Shown: positions 16,891 to 24,236 of the stretch, piece after piece
Position numbering within the stretch: position 1 is the stretch's first letter
Layout: every line of letters begins with the position of its first letter
DNA from: TMED8 sp038125725
GTDB lineage: Bacteria > Pseudomonadota > Alphaproteobacteria > Rhodospirillales > Casp-alpha2
Length of the DNA stretch: 34,375 nt
Reading direction: 5' to 3'
Assembly: GCA_038125725.1 (NCBI GenBank)
Contig: JAYPEK010000040.1
Coordinates: forward strand, 1 to 34,375
Position numbers and translations under genes: made by a program
Notes under the pieces: generated by a model
Told to the model about the DNA's origin: nothing
What the model saw: the letters and a program-made list of their open reading frames with translations, nothing else
The model's database searches: none

Positions 16891-16926
16891 AAGGGCGGGT
16901 GCCGCGTCGCCGAGGCGCCCGCCCTT
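16891..16926 (-). terminator. GC-rich hairpin between livK and livHM
   Basis: AAGGGCGGGTGCC (16891-16903) pairs with GGCGCCCGCCCTT (16914-16926), a 13-bp stem with one G-T pair and a 10-nt loop. On the leftward transcript it ends in a short U run. It lies 11 nt past the livK stop and before livHM. It is well suited to partial termination or 3' end protection, giving more binding protein than permease. Confidence 0.7.
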
Positions 16927-16937
16927 GGTTCCGTCGA

Positions 16938-18143
16938 TCAGTTGGCCGGACGCATCTTCATGACTTCTGCGTCGGACGGCAGGTAGTCGGCGCCGTTCTT
17001 GTAGGCCCAATCGATCATGATGCCCTTGCCGTTCGAGACCGCGGTCTTGCCGACATAGGCGCCCATGGTGGATTGGTGATCGATCTTGCGATAGTGGATT
17101 TTGCCCACAGGCGTATCGACATCGAGCCCTTCGAAGGCGGCAACCAGCTTTTCCGTATCGGTGGAGCCGGCCCGCTTCAGGGCGGCGGCGATGGACAGCA
17201 TGGTGTTGTAGCCGACCAGCGAGCCGACGCGCGGGTAGTCCTTGAATTTGGCATCGTAGGCGGTGACGAAGGCCTGGTGCGAGGGCTTGTCGATACCGTA
17301 CCAGGGATAGCCGGTGACCACCCAGCCGTCGGGTGCGTCGCCCTTCAGGGGATCGAGATATTCCGGTTCGCCCGACAAGAGGCCGAGCACCAGGCGGTTG
17401 TCGAACAGGCCGCGCAGGCTGCCTTCACGGGCGAACTTGGCCAGGTCGCCGCCGAAGGTGACGTTGTAGATGGCATCGGGTTTGGCCGATTCCAGCGCCT
17501 GCACTTCCGCGCCGGCGTTGATCTTGAACAGGCCCGGCCACTGCTCGGTGACGAATTCCACGTCCGGGCGCTTGGCTTTCAGGACCTTCTTGAACGCCGC
17601 CACGGCGTCCTTGCCGTAGGCGTAGTTCGGCGCGATGGTCGCCCAGCGCTTGGCCTTCGGATCGGCGGCCGCGACTTCCGCCAGCATCGCCGCCTGCATG
17701 TAGGTCGACGGGCGCAGCCGGAAGGTGTAGCGGTTGCCCTTGGCCCAGACTAGCGCGTCAGCCAGCGGCTCGGCCGCCAGGTAGACGCGCTTCTTCTCGC
17801 CGGCGTAAGAGGCCAGCGCCAGACCGATATGGCTGAACAGCGAACCGGTGATCATCACCACGCCGTCGCGGCTGAACAGTTCGTCGGCGATCTTCACCGC
17901 TTCGCCGGGCTTGCCCTGGTCGTCGCGGGAGATCAGTTCCAGCTTCTTGCCCATGACGCCGCCCTTGGCGTTGATCTCGTCGAGGGCGAGTTCCAGGCCT
18001 TTCTTATAGGGGCCGGTGAAGGCCGGCAGATTCTTGTAGCTGTTAAGGTCGCCGATCTTGATCGTATCGGCGGCGTTGGACGGCGTGGCCAGGGCGCCCA
18101 CGGCAACAACCGCGGCGCCAGCAATGATCGTCTTCAAGTTCAT
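16938..18143 (-). CDS. Periplasmic substrate-binding protein of Liv-type ABC importer
   Basis: A 401-residue binding protein with a Sec signal peptide (MNLKTIIAGAAVVAVGALA, cleavage likely after TPSNA). A mature type I periplasmic fold follows, starting ADTIKIGDLNSYKNLPAFTG. It captures the ligand in the periplasm and delivers it to LivHM/LivFG. Features include GLELALDEINAKGGVMGKK near residue 50, typical of the Leu/Ile/Val and amide-binding family. The ATG at 18143 has GGAGG about 9 nt upstream. The gene is divergent from ubiD, with 257 nt between starts. Proteins of this subfamily also bind aromatic acids, urea and amides. Given the local genes, a heteroaromatic or aromatic carboxylate is plausible, but ligand residues cannot be assigned from sequence alone. 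Confidence 0.9.
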   Translation of the reverse strand: MNLKTIIAGAAVVAVGALATPSNAADTIKIGDLNSYKNLPAFTGPYKKGLELALDEINAKGGVMGKKLELISRDDQGKPGEAVKIADELFSRDGVVMITGSLFSHIGLALASYAGEKKRVYLAAEPLADALVWAKGNRYTFRLRPSTYMQAAMLAEVAAADPKAKRWATIAPNYAYGKDAVAAFKKVLKAKRPDVEFVTEQWPGLFKINAGAEVQALESAKPDAIYNVTFGGDLAKFAREGSLRGLFDNRLVLGLLSGEPEYLDPLKGDAPDGWVVTGYPWYGIDKPSHQAFVTAYDAKFKDYPRVGSLVGYNTMLSIAAALKRAGSTDTEKLVAAFEGLDVDTPVGKIHYRKIDHQSTMGAYVGKTAVSNGKGIMIDWAYKNGADYLPSDAEVMKMRPAN

Positions 18144-18203
18144 GGGACCGTATCCTCCAATTCCGGGTTTTCCTTGTGTCCGGAAAACCGTGTTGCATCT
18201 GGG

Positions 18204-18217
18204 CCTTTATATTAAGG
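18204..18217. promoter_or_regulatory. AT-rich near-palindrome upstream of livK
   Basis: CCTTTATATTAAGG pairs at six of seven positions and is the only strongly AT-rich patch near livK. Read leftward it offers TAATAT as a -10-like box about 65 nt before the livK start. No good -35 partner is seen. It could be the livK promoter core or an operator. Confidence 0.3.
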
Positions 18218-18274
18218 CTCAGCCGCCGCGGGGAAACGCCAAACTCCCGATCGCGCGCCTCGCGACAATTTCAT

Positions 18275-18285
18275 TTGTATACCAA
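18275..18285. promoter_or_regulatory. Second TTGTATAC operator-like site between livK and ubiD
   Basis: TTGTATACCAA shares its first eight bases with the perfect palindrome at 7001-7010 and keeps its dyad except for one inserted C. It lies 126 nt from the ubiD start and 132 nt from the livK start, so one bound protein could affect both. Recurrence of this AT-rich motif in GC-rich DNA, only in regulatory regions, supports a shared regulator. Confidence 0.4.
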
Positions 18286-18315
18286 CAAAAAATGATGCGC
18301 CCTGCAACTGTTCTC

Positions 18316-18332
18316 TTACCCTATCCGGGTAA
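18316..18332. promoter_or_regulatory. Inverted repeat TTACCC-N5-GGGTAA upstream of ubiD
   Basis: A perfect six-base inverted repeat with a five-base spacer ends 9 nt before a TTGCCC -35-like box at 18341-18346. Outer bases CTGTT (18308-18312) and AACAG (18331-18335) add to the symmetry. The position directly upstream of a promoter suits an activator site. Confidence 0.35.
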
Positions 18333-18340
18333 CAGGCGGT

Positions 18341-18368
18341 TTGCCCGGCTCGGCAAAATGCCTACACT
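18341..18368 (+). promoter_or_regulatory. Candidate promoter of ubiD-family gene
   Basis: TTGCCC (18341-18346) and TACACT (18363-18368) are 16 nt apart, each matching four consensus bases. The transcript would start near 18375, leaving a short leader with the AGGGAGAGGA ribosome site before the ATG at 18401. A weak promoter, consistent with need for an activator. Confidence 0.35.
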
Positions 18369-18400
18369 GCCGACGGCCAATCCACCAGGGAGGGAGAGGA

Positions 18401-20038
18401 ATGACCGCAAAGTCGGGATACAGGGACCTGCACGCGCATATCGCCGAATTGGAAGCAAAGGACCTCGTCGTCCGCATCGACAGGGAGATCGACAAGGACA
18501 GCGAGATACACCCCTTGATGCGCTGGCAGTTCGTCGGCGGTCTCAAGGAGGAAGAACGCAAGGCGTTCCTGTTCACCAACATCAAGGACGGGCGCGGGCG
18601 CAAGTACGAGATTCCGGTGATCGTCGGCGGCATGGCGGCCAACCGCGCCATCTACGCCACCGGCATGGACTGCGACCTGGCCGACATCCAGGAGAAGTGG
18701 GACCGCGCCATCGCCAATCCCGTCGATCCCGTCGAGGTCACCGACGCGCCCTGCCATGAAATCGTAGAGACCGGCGACGTCATCTCGGAGGAAGGCCACG
18801 GCGTCGATATCCTGCCGATCCCGGTCTCCACGCCCGGTTTCGACAGTGCGCCGACCTTGAGCGCCACCAACGTCATCACCAAGGACCCGGAGACCGGCGT
18901 GCAGAACATGGGTACCTACCGGGGCGCGCTGAAGGCGCCGGATCGGGTGGTGGTACGCATGGCGACGCGGGTCGGCGGCGCCGGCGGCTATCAGCATTAT
19001 CTGAAGCACCAGGCGCGCGGCGACAAGGAAATGCCGGTTGCCATCGTGCTCGGCTGCCCACCTTACGTTGCCTTCATGGGGCCGCAGAAGCTGCCGATCG
19101 GCGTCGATGAATTCACCGTCGCCGGCGGCCTTGCCGGCGAGGCGATCCGCGTGGTCAAGGCGAAGACTGTGGATTTGCTGGTGCCGGCGGAGGCCGAGGT
19201 GGTGATCGAAGGCTACATCGATACCACCCAGGTCGAGCCCGAAGGCCCGTTCGGCGAGTCGCACGGCCATATCGCGCTCGAGGAATACAACATGCCGATG
19301 CGGGTGACGGCGGTGACGCGGCGCAGCGACGCGGTGGTGCCGTCCTACATCAGCCAGGTGGCGCCGAGCGAGTCCAGCGTCATCAAGCGCGTCGCTTATG
19401 AGCCGCTGTTCCTGAAGCACCTGAGCCAGACCCTGAGCATCAAGGGGGTAAAGAAGGTGTCGTTGCACGAACCGCTAACCGGGCTGTTGCGGGTCACCGT
19501 GGTGACCCTGGAGACCGGCGTGCCGACGACGGAAGTCTGGCGGGCGCTGCATGGCGCGGCCTTCTTCAAGGGCGATTGCGGCAAGATCTGCATCGCCGTC
19601 AACGACGACATCGACGTCGACAGCCCCGATTCGATCCTCTGGGCCATGGCCTACCGCTGCAACCCGGTGAAGGACATGCAGTTGGTGCCGCACCGCGGTC
19701 AGGGTCACGGGCCGAAGCGGGAGCATTCGGGCGAGGAGGATTCGACGCTTCTGGTCGACGCCACGATGAAATCGCCGATGCCGCCGCTGGCGCTGCCGAA
19801 ACGTGAATACATGGAACGCGCCAAGGAGATATGGGAGGAACTGGAACTGCCGAGGCTGATGCCGCAGGCGCCGTGGTACGGCTATTCCCTGGGGGCCTGG
19901 CACGAAATCTGGGACGCGGCGGCGGCCCGCGCGGCGGCCGGCAACTACGCGGAAAACGGTGCCATCAGCTTGGGTTTGCAGCGGCCGGGCCTGAAGCCGG
20001 AGACCAAATTCGACCCCGATACGGGCGAGCCGGAGTGA
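18401..20038 (+). CDS. UbiD-family (prenylated-FMN) decarboxylase
   Basis: A 545-residue UbiD-family enzyme. Members use prenylated FMN, made by UbiX, for reversible (de)carboxylation of aromatic or alpha,beta-unsaturated acids. The catalytic Arg-Glu-Glu set is visible as R174 (GTYRG), E281 and E286 (EGPFGE), matching the spacing of characterised members. The N-terminal domain and a C-terminal hexamer domain are both complete. The ATG at 18401 has an excellent ribosome site (AGGGAGAGGA). The frame open upstream from 18341 is not conserved-looking and is rejected. No ubiX lies in the window, so the cofactor must come from elsewhere. Its promoter region is shared with livK and carries the TTGTATAC motif. 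A substrate such as a hydroxybenzoate, protocatechuate or heteroaromatic acid is plausible. The enzyme is too long and divergent in setting for the ubiquinone-pathway UbiD to be the best reading. Confidence 0.88.
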   Translation: MTAKSGYRDLHAHIAELEAKDLVVRIDREIDKDSEIHPLMRWQFVGGLKEEERKAFLFTNIKDGRGRKYEIPVIVGGMAANRAIYATGMDCDLADIQEKWDRAIANPVDPVEVTDAPCHEIVETGDVISEEGHGVDILPIPVSTPGFDSAPTLSATNVITKDPETGVQNMGTYRGALKAPDRVVVRMATRVGGAGGYQHYLKHQARGDKEMPVAIVLGCPPYVAFMGPQKLPIGVDEFTVAGGLAGEAIRVVKAKTVDLLVPAEAEVVIEGYIDTTQVEPEGPFGESHGHIALEEYNMPMRVTAVTRRSDAVVPSYISQVAPSESSVIKRVAYEPLFLKHLSQTLSIKGVKKVSLHEPLTGLLRVTVVTLETGVPTTEVWRALHGAAFFKGDCGKICIAVNDDIDVDSPDSILWAMAYRCNPVKDMQLVPHRGQGHGPKREHSGEEDSTLLVDATMKSPMPPLALPKREYMERAKEIWEELELPRLMPQAPWYGYSLGAWHEIWDAAAARAAAGNYAENGAISLGLQRPGLKPETKFDPDTGEPE

Positions 20039-20189
20039 TTCCCGCTTAGGGTGTATGCGTTTTTTCAATGGGTTATTTGACAAACTGATGCGTGATTTGC
20101 AGGCGCCGTATTGTGCGGCGACGTCACATGTGTCTATGCTACGCGCAGAAATTCGATTGGAATCGTTTCATCAGTTGGGAGGCAATACG

Positions 20190-21176
20190 ATGAAATTCAA
20201 AGGACAGATCATGGGCGTCAGCCTGGCCGCGGTGGCTTCGGCTTTTGCCCTGGGTACGGCGGTGCCGGCCCTGGCGGAATTCCCGGAAAAACCGGTCAAG
20301 CTTTACGTCGGCTTCTCCGCCGGCGGCGGTACCGATACCACGGCGCGCGGTTTCGCCAGCTACGTCCACGAAGTGCCGGAAATGAACGGCATGCCGATGG
20401 TCGTGGTCAACCGGCCGGGCGGCTCGGGCATGCAGGCGGCGAAGATCGTTGCCGATTCCAAGCCCGATGGCTACACGCTGCACATCATCAACTCCGGCAC
20501 CTTCGCCGCCGCCGACATGGCGAACTCGAAGTCGCCGGTCAATCCGCGCGAACAGTTCACGCCGATCGGCTGCATGACGCGCCTCGTGTCGTCGCTGTTC
20601 GTGCACGCCTCGAGCCCGCATAAGGATGCGGCGAGCTGGCTGAAGGCGATGAAGGAAAGCGGCAAGACCGTGACCTGGTCGACCTCCGGCGCGGCCACCA
20701 TGCACGCCCTGGTCGGTCACCTGGTGTTCGACACCTGGGGCCTGAACAACATGAAGATCCCGTTCAAGGGCGGCTCGCGCGCCCGTGCGGCACTGATTGC
20801 TCAGAAAGTCGATGCGTCGTGGAACGGCGTCCACAACGAAAAGGGCTTCGAGAACGACACCCGTTCGATCGGCGTTCCCCTGGCCGAGCGTGACCCGGCC
20901 GCGAAGCACGTGCCGACCTTCACCGAATTGAAGCTGCCTGGCTTCGACGTTGATGGTCCCATGTGCCTGTGGGGTCCGAAGGGCATGCCCGACGACGTGG
21001 TCAAGAAGCTGGTGACCGCGGTTAAGAGCGTCACCGAAATGAAGGGCTTCGGCCGGTTCCTGAAGCAGTCGAACCTTGGGACGATCTACGTTTCGCCGGA
21101 AGACGAAATGGCGCGGCTGAACAAGCTCTATGAAATCCTGGGCCCCGTCGTCGAGCGCGTAGGCCTTAGGAAATAA
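20190..21176 (+). CDS. Tripartite tricarboxylate-type transporter substrate-binding protein (TctC family)
   Basis: A 328-residue periplasmic binding protein of the TTT family. A signal peptide spans residues 1-29 (ending AVPALA, then EFPEKPVKLYVGFSAGGGTD, the standard mature start with the GGGTD loop). It captures an organic or aromatic acid for the TctA/TctB membrane complex, which uses an ion gradient. The ATG at 20190 has GGGAGG eight nt upstream. The frame is open for 45 more codons but that stretch is not protein-like for this family. It lies 151 nt after ubiD in the same direction. It may be co-transcribed with ubiD or have its own promoter. Related Bug proteins are numerous and bind diverse carboxylates, so the ligand is not fixed. 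Confidence 0.9.
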   Translation: MKFKGQIMGVSLAAVASAFALGTAVPALAEFPEKPVKLYVGFSAGGGTDTTARGFASYVHEVPEMNGMPMVVVNRPGGSGMQAAKIVADSKPDGYTLHIINSGTFAAADMANSKSPVNPREQFTPIGCMTRLVSSLFVHASSPHKDAASWLKAMKESGKTVTWSTSGAATMHALVGHLVFDTWGLNNMKIPFKGGSRARAALIAQKVDASWNGVHNEKGFENDTRSIGVPLAERDPAAKHVPTFTELKLPGFDVDGPMCLWGPKGMPDDVVKKLVTAVKSVTEMKGFGRFLKQSNLGTIYVSPEDEMARLNKLYEILGPVVERVGLRK

Positions 21177-21200
21177 CGAACCTACAATTTAAGTGGGAAG

Positions 21201-21224
21201 GGCGGCTATCTCCGGATAGCCGCC
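21201..21224 (+). terminator. Stable hairpin with UNCG tetraloop between tctC and tctB
   Basis: GGCGGCTATC (21201-21210) and GATAGCCGCC (21215-21224) form a perfect 10-bp stem around TCCG. The C(UCCG)G closure is an UNCG-class tetraloop, which is unusually stable. No U run follows, so it is more likely an mRNA-stabilising or processing element that boosts tctC over tctBA than a full terminator. Confidence 0.65.
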
Positions 21225-21276
21225 GGTCTCCGCGTATTCGAGTAGGGAAACCCAAGCACGCGCGGGGGCGCGGTAA

Positions 21277-21807
21277 ATGGCCGAAATGACGTCAAGAAAC
21301 AACGTTGTAAATTGCGTGACGGTGGCCTGTCTGGTCATCGGTGGTTTCTTAACCTATGAAGCGCTGCAAATACCGGCGGAACATGAGGAATTGATCGGCT
21401 CACGGACGGTTCCGCTTTTCATCGCGGTGCTGATCATGGCGTTGGGGGTCCTGATTTCCGTCGTTACCATGTTCGAAGAAAAGAACGGCGAGGACGAGGA
21501 CGAAATCCCGGCGGAGGACGAATACGGGTTCGCTGATTCCGATGTTATCCGGGTGTTCCAGGTCATCGGCTGCGGTGTCGCCTATATCGCCATGTTCTGG
21601 GCGTTTGGCTACCTGATCTCGACCCTCATTGCGTTGTTCTTGATGCTGCTTGCGTTCGGCAACCGCCGCTGGCGCCCGCTGATCCTGATGCCGCTGATCG
21701 GCACCGTGGTCTATGAGTTCGTCTTCATGGGGCTGATGGGGCTATACGACCCCGCCGGCGCGCTCGTCGATCTGAGCGCGCTTTCCAGCCTGATTTCCGG
21801 CAACTGA
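21277..21807 (+). CDS. Tripartite tricarboxylate-type transporter small membrane subunit (TctB family)
   Basis: A 176-residue membrane protein with about four hydrophobic helices. Helix 1 is VNCVTVACLVIGGFLTYEAL, helix 2 FIAVLIMALGVLISVVTMF, and two more lie near 105-160. A strongly acidic loop (EEKNGEDEDEIPAEDE) separates the first and second pairs. This is the usual TctB layout. The ATG at 21277 has a poor ribosome site (GGGGG 8 nt upstream). Another Met lies three codons in. It sits between tctC and tctA in the same direction, 31 nt before tctA. TctB supports TctA in the inner membrane; its exact role is not well known. Confidence 0.88.
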   Translation: MAEMTSRNNVVNCVTVACLVIGGFLTYEALQIPAEHEELIGSRTVPLFIAVLIMALGVLISVVTMFEEKNGEDEDEIPAEDEYGFADSDVIRVFQVIGCGVAYIAMFWAFGYLISTLIALFLMLLAFGNRRWRPLILMPLIGTVVYEFVFMGLMGLYDPAGALVDLSALSSLISGN

Positions 21808-21838
21808 GCCACCACGAATTTCTATCGGAGCTTGATCG

Positions 21839-23359
21839 ATGTTGGACCTCATTGCCGGTTTCACCAATTTGTTTTCGGATTTGCAGGCGCTGTTTTTCGT
21901 CTTTTTCGGCGCCTTCATCGGCATCGTCTTCGGCGCGCTGCCGGGGCTGACGGCGTCCGCCGCCATTGCCATGCTGCTGCCGCTGTCGTTCCACCTGGGA
22001 CCGCTGCCGGCGCTGGCATTTCTCTATGTGATCGGCAAGTCCGGCCGCTACGGCGGTTCCATCGCCGCCATCCTGTTCAACACGCCCGGGACCACGGCGT
22101 CCGCCGCGACCATGCTCGACGGTTACCCCATGAGCCAGCGGGGCGAGAGCGGCAAGGCGCTGAAGACCGCCGCCGTCGCCTCCATGGTCGGTGATTACAC
22201 CGGTGAACTGATCTTGATATTCGGCGCCGTGTTCGTTGCCAGCTACACCAAGACCTTCGGGCCGACGGAGTACTTCTCCATTTACGTCATGGCCTTCGTG
22301 GTCATCGGTTCGGTGGTCGGCAAGTCGGTGATCAAGGGCATCATTTCGACCTTGTTCGGCGCCATCGCCGCGATGGTCGGCCTGGATATCATCAACAACA
22401 CGCCGCGCCTGACCATGGGCTTCAACGAGTTGGAGGAAGGGCTCGCCCTGGTGCCGCTGTTGATTGGCGTGTTCGTGATCTCCGAGATCATCATCCAGGC
22501 GGAAAAACTGGCAAAAAGCCATCTTAGTGAAATGGGCGAGACCGAAGAGCGACGTCCCGATGCCGATCACCTCACCTGGGCCGAGTTCAAGCGCTGCGTT
22601 CCGCTGATGATCCGGTCTTCGTTGATCGGTTCGTTCATCGGCATGATGCCGGGGCTGGGCTCATCGGTCGCCTGCTTCGTCGCCTACGGCGAGGAAAAGC
22701 GCCGCTCCGAGGAACCGGAGAAGTGGGGCACCGGCATCGTCGAAGGCATTGCCGCGCCGGAATCGGCCAACAATGCGGTCTCCGGTCCGTCGATGATCCC
22801 GCTGCTGTCGCTGGGCATTCCGGGATCCACCATCGCCGCGATTCTGATCGGTGTGTTCCTGATCCACGGCATCCAGGTCGGACCGCAGATTTTCGACAAC
22901 CCCTTCAGCCGCGAACTGATCTACTCGCTGTTTGCCGCCGGCCTCCTGGGTATCGCCGCCTACGGCGCCATGGGTTATTTCCTCGGGCCGCATATCGGCC
23001 GCCTGATCGCGCTGCTGCCGACCAAATACCTCTATCCGTTCATCTTCCTGACCGCCGTCGCGGCGTCCTATTCGACCCGCGCCAGCGTGCTCGACGTCGC
23101 CGTCGCGTTGATTTTCGGTGTCATCGGCTATGGCATGCGCAGGACCGAGTTCAGCGCCGCCGCCTTCGTCATCGCCTTCGTGCTGGCGAAGAACATGGAA
23201 GAGGCCTTCCGCCAGGCGCTGCTGCTTTCCGACAACGGCCTGATGATCTTCGTCACCGAGCCGGTGTCGGCGGCGTTCCTGGCCGTCGGGTTCTCGATCA
23301 TGATCTGGCGCTCGATCAGCCACATGCGCCACAAGAAACGGCAGAAGAACGGCGGGTGA
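21839..23359 (+). CDS. Tripartite tricarboxylate-type transporter large permease (TctA family)
   Basis: A 506-residue inner-membrane permease with about eleven or twelve helices. The two family repeats are clear: GALPGLTASAAIAMLLPL with GGSIAAILFNTPGT in the first half, and GMMPGLGSSVACF with PLLSLGIPGSTIAAIL in the second half. It carries the transport path for the ligand delivered by TctC. The ATG at 21839 follows TCGGAG by eight nt. Length is normal. It is the last gene of this rightward group. Its stop TGA directly abuts the stop of the convergent hydrolase gene with no base between. Confidence 0.93.
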   Translation: MLDLIAGFTNLFSDLQALFFVFFGAFIGIVFGALPGLTASAAIAMLLPLSFHLGPLPALAFLYVIGKSGRYGGSIAAILFNTPGTTASAATMLDGYPMSQRGESGKALKTAAVASMVGDYTGELILIFGAVFVASYTKTFGPTEYFSIYVMAFVVIGSVVGKSVIKGIISTLFGAIAAMVGLDIINNTPRLTMGFNELEEGLALVPLLIGVFVISEIIIQAEKLAKSHLSEMGETEERRPDADHLTWAEFKRCVPLMIRSSLIGSFIGMMPGLGSSVACFVAYGEEKRRSEEPEKWGTGIVEGIAAPESANNAVSGPSMIPLLSLGIPGSTIAAILIGVFLIHGIQVGPQIFDNPFSRELIYSLFAAGLLGIAAYGAMGYFLGPHIGRLIALLPTKYLYPFIFLTAVAASYSTRASVLDVAVALIFGVIGYGMRRTEFSAAAFVIAFVLAKNMEEAFRQALLLSDNGLMIFVTEPVSAAFLAVGFSIMIWRSISHMRHKKRQKNGG

Positions 23360-24235
23360 TCAGCCCGCGAAGAACCGCATGATCCAGGCGTAGGTGTCTT
23401 CCGGGGCTTCCTCAGGGACATAGTGACCGCAGTCGATGGGGCCGCCGGTGACGTCGTCGGCATAGTCGCGCCACACCTCCAACACGTCGCCCCATACCGT
23501 GCCGGTATGGCTGCGCGCGCCCCAGACCGCCAGGGTCGGCATGGTGAGCTTGTTGCCGGCCTCGAAGTCCTGGGAATCCCGTTCGAAGTCGATGCCGGCG
23601 CAGGCGCGGTAGTCGGCGCAGGAGCCGCGGATGGTCTTCTCGTTGAAACAGCGCACGTACTCCTCGAAGGCGGCCGGATCGAAAAATCCAAGGCCGATCC
23701 CCGGTTTCGACAGCTTCTGTTCCATGAACCAGCGCGCCGGCACGGCGCTCATCATTTCCTCGGCGCAGGGTTGGATCATGAACAGCCAGTGCCAGGATTT
23801 CTTCGCCCAGGCGGCGTCTGCGTTGGACCAGACGTGGTGGCTGGGCAGGATATCGATGACGGCCAGGCGCTGAACCTTGTCCGGATGGTCGAGGCCCATG
23901 CGGTGCGCCGTGCGCGCGCCGCGGTCATGGCCGGCGACGAAGAACTCGTCGTAGCCCAAGGACTGCATGACCTCGACCCCGTCCAGTGCCATGGCGCCGA
24001 AAGAATAGTTCTTGTCATTGGCGGTCGGCTCGGGCGCCGACGAATCGCCGTAGCCTCGCAGGTCCGGCGCCACCACGTGGAAGTGTTCGGCCAGCCGGTC
24101 GGCGATCTTGTGCCACGACACATGACTCATCGGGTTGCCGTGCAGAAGCAGCAGTGGCGGGCCATCGCCACCATGGCGGAAATGGATGCGCGCGCCGGAG
24201 GTGTCCAGGTCACGGACTTCGAATTTTTCGAACAC
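23360..24235 (-). CDS. Fluoroacetate/haloacetate dehalogenase-like alpha/beta hydrolase
   Basis: A 291-residue cytosolic alpha/beta hydrolase with the active-site set of fluoroacetate dehalogenase. The nucleophile D104 lies in GHDRGAR, with carboxylate-binding R105 and R108. D128 (IDILP) and H271 (GHYVPEE) complete the triad. The halide pocket H149, W150 and Y209 is also present. Spacing follows the Rhodopseudomonas enzyme closely. An unusual point is HGNP at residues 32-35, the form typical of haloalkane dehalogenases, where fluoroacetate enzymes usually have HGFP. Start is a GTG at 24235 preceded by AAAGGAG, and it begins 1 nt after the sulfatase stop. It is the last gene of the lig operon. 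It should remove halide from a small haloacid, but epoxide hydrolase activity is a related alternative. Confidence 0.8.
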   Translation of the reverse strand: MFEKFEVRDLDTSGARIHFRHGGDGPPLLLLHGNPMSHVSWHKIADRLAEHFHVVAPDLRGYGDSSAPEPTANDKNYSFGAMALDGVEVMQSLGYDEFFVAGHDRGARTAHRMGLDHPDKVQRLAVIDILPSHHVWSNADAAWAKKSWHWLFMIQPCAEEMMSAVPARWFMEQKLSKPGIGLGFFDPAAFEEYVRCFNEKTIRGSCADYRACAGIDFERDSQDFEAGNKLTMPTLAVWGARSHTGTVWGDVLEVWRDYADDVTGGPIDCGHYVPEEAPEDTYAWIMRFFAG

Positions 24236-24236
24236 G

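Noticed and set aside
15188..16963. 591-codon rightward open frame opposite the permease
   Set aside because: Gln/His/Asp-rich mirror of hydrophobic helices, a known antisense artefact.
18341..18400. N-terminal extension of UbiD-family protein
   Set aside because: The ATG at 18401 follows AGGGAGAGGA; the extension overlaps the likely promoter.
20077..20082. TTGACA as a tctC promoter -35 box
   Set aside because: No acceptable -10 box lies 16-18 nt downstream, so a promoter could not be supported.
20055..20189. N-terminal extension of the TctC protein
   Set aside because: A strong ribosome site and signal peptide begin at 20190; the extension would bury the signal peptide.
23360..24235. Haloalkane dehalogenase call based on HGNP
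   Set aside because: The residue after the nucleophile is Arg, not the halide-binding Trp, and the HW...Y set is that of fluoroacetate dehalogenase.
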